Source: Mycoplasmatota bacterium
GTDB lineage: Bacteria > Bacillota_I > Bacilli_A > Izemoplasmatales > Izemoplasmataceae
Reading direction: 5' to 3'
NCBI GenBank assembly: GCA_030641535.1
Contig: DAOWHG010000054.1
Span: 1 to 5,238, forward strand
Length of the DNA stretch: 5,238 nucleotides
Part shown: positions 4,365 through 5,238 of the stretch, one piece after another
Numbering within the stretch: position 1 is the stretch's first letter
How the letters are laid out: each line of letters opens with the position of its first letter
The notes under the pieces: model-generated
The model's input: the letters and a program-made list of their open reading frames with translations, nothing else
Database searches by the model: none
What the model was told of the DNA's origin: nothing
Position numbers and translations under genes: made by a program

Positions 4365-5238
4365 TTATTTCGTTAACTCTAAGAATAGTTCAATATCTTC
4401 TTTAATAACTTCTAAAGATGTTCTCCAGAAATCTTGTTTTGTTATATCAATATCCGCTAATCTTGCGATATCTTCAGCTGACATTTTTCCTGTTGCTTTT
4501 AATAAGTTATCATATTTTTTTGTAAACTGTTGTCCTTCTTTTTGATAAATTCCATAAAGTCCCTTAGCAAATAATAATCCAAAAGCGTAAGGCCAATTAT
4601 AGAAACTTAGTCCACCAATATAATAATGAGGTTTCCAAAGCCACATGTATGGATGCAAGAATTCAGGATCTAGCCCGTCTCCATACGCTTCTTTTTGAGC
4701 ATCAAGCATTAAATTCTTTAATGTGTTCTCATCTAAGAAGTTTGTTTTCTGGTTATCAAAGACACTAGCTTCAAAAATAAATCTAGATAATATATCAACT
4801 ACAACTCCAGTATATCCTTGTAAACTTGATTCTAATAAATAGATTTTTTCCTCTTTTACAGCGTCTTTAAGCGCAGCTTTTAATACTATTGTTTCACAGA
4901 ATGTTGAAGCTGTTTCAGCTACAGGCATTGTGTAATTAGCGTTTAATATTGATTCACTAAAAATATTATCACCATGATATGCATGTCCAAGTTCATGAGC
5001 AAGAGTGATTACATCCCCAAACATACCGTTGAAGTTAGTTAAAACTCTTGATTCTTTTATAGGATGCAAGTTAGCACAAAATGCGCCCCCAACTTTTCCT
5101 TTATAAGGTAAATAATCAATCCAATTTTCATCAAATGCTCTTTTTGCAAGGTTTTCAAGATTAGGGCTAAATCTACCTGTTGGTTGGGAGGTGATGTGAT
5201 GACGTCGCAGGTATCCGCTTTGCCATCCAAACCAAAAA
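4365..5238 (-). CDS. M3-family oligoendopeptidase (PepF-like), C-terminal part, cut by right edge
   Basis: A cytosolic zinc metallopeptidase that cleaves short peptides. The window holds the C-terminal catalytic half, roughly 270 codons of a family protein of about 600. Reading leftwards, FSPNLENLAKRAFDENWIDY and GKVGGAFCANLHPIKESRVL are typical of the M3 oligoendopeptidase clade that has GGAFC before the active site. The zinc motif HELGH is encoded at 4997-4983 and the third ligand Glu, in AETASTFCE, at 4916-4914. The substrate-binding stretch YYIGGLSFYNWPYAFG follows, and the protein ends normally at TAA. The TTG at 5069 is not a start, because conserved sequence continues upstream of it. 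The frame stays open to the edge, but family-like sequence stops near 5175; codons beyond that (5178-5237) look foreign. The gene is either intact outside a chimeric edge or truly interrupted. Family assignment is firm and the exact subfamily name is less so. Confidence 0.9.
   Translation of the reverse strand, partial: FWFGWQSGYLRRHHITSQPTGRFSPNLENLAKRAFDENWIDYLPYKGKVGGAFCANLHPIKESRVLTNFNGMFGDVITLAHELGHAYHGDNIFSESILNANYTMPVAETASTFCETIVLKAALKDAVKEEKIYLLESSLQGYTGVVVDILSRFIFEASVFDNQKTNFLDENTLKNLMLDAQKEAYGDGLDPEFLHPYMWLWKPHYYIGGLSFYNWPYAFGLLFAKGLYGIYQKEGQQFTKKYDNLLKATGKMSAEDIARLADIDITKQDFWRTSLEVIKEDIELFLELTK
5186..5238 (+). CDS. Possible start of an unrelated plus-strand gene in an atypical edge segment
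   Basis: The plus strand carries GGGAGGTGAT (5186-5195), an ideal Shine-Dalgarno, 7 bases before an ATG at 5199. The frame from that ATG encodes MTSQVSALPSKPK and is open to the edge. About 50% of the last 58 bases are G or C, against about 30% elsewhere. I do not recognise the 13 residues. The segment overlaps the open minus-strand peptidase frame, and both cannot easily be genuine. It may be the first codons of a gene from a mobile element or from another organism joined at the contig end. Confidence 0.3.

Noticed and set aside
4365..5069. A complete 234-residue gene starting at the TTG at 5069
   Set aside because: The conserved GKVGGAFCANL segment continues in frame upstream of the TTG, and no ribosome binding site precedes it. 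This is an internal codon of a longer M3 peptidase.
1..5238. Mycoplasma-type genetic code (TGA = Trp)
   Set aside because: No in-frame TGA occurs in the coding regions I read, and tryptophan is TGG throughout.
1..5238. CRISPR arrays, tRNA or rRNA genes, and complete insertion sequences
   Set aside because: I saw no regularly spaced direct repeats, cloverleaf-like segments, rRNA motifs or paired terminal repeats with a transposase. Nearly all of the window is occupied by the recognised genes.

Overview
The window is about 30% GC by eye. Every confidently identified gene lies on the minus strand, so transcription runs from the right edge to the left edge. The protein families, the strong AGGAGG/GGAGGTGA ribosome binding sites and the SigA-like promoters point to a low-GC Gram-positive lineage. 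All tryptophans I checked are TGG, and all seven visible stops are TAA or TAG, which fits the standard bacterial code rather than the Mycoplasma/Spiroplasma code. The compact IF2 N-terminus and the short NusA suggest a deep-branching Bacillota or Mollicutes-like group such as Acholeplasmatales, Izemoplasmatales or Haloplasma-type. That placement is an inference.

In transcription order, from high to low coordinates, the layout is as follows. (1) The C-terminal half of an M3-family oligoendopeptidase (pepF-like), cut by the right edge. Its last ~60 bases before the edge do not look like the rest of the gene. (2) A short spacer with a promoter, then a small rhodanese-domain lipoprotein gene ending in a strong hairpin terminator. 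(3) A promoter overlapping that terminator, then a SpoU/TrmH-type 2'-O-ribose RNA methyltransferase (RlmP/YsgA-like). (4) A spacer of about 100 bases holding an extended -10 promoter, followed at once by an intrinsic-terminator hairpin. (5) The conserved translation/transcription operon rimP-nusA-ylxR-ylxQ-infB, with infB running off the left edge.

The genes of the large cluster act together. RimP matures the 30S subunit, NusA controls RNA polymerase pausing and termination, YlxR (RnpM) and YlxQ are small RNA-binding proteins, and IF2 starts translation. They are tightly packed: ylxR overlaps nusA by 14 bases, ylxQ overlaps ylxR by 8, and the rimP stop codon lies inside the nusA Shine-Dalgarno. 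The most interesting signal is the rimP leader. A terminator sits between the only visible promoter and rimP, which suggests attenuation and probably feedback by the operon's own NusA product. The U-tract of that terminator can also pair with the rimP ribosome binding site. The second point of interest is the abrupt change at about 5175-5238, where a roughly 50% GC stretch with its own plus-strand ribosome binding site and ATG replaces expected PepF sequence. This is either a chimeric contig end or an insertion. I see no clearly new multi-gene system in this window.
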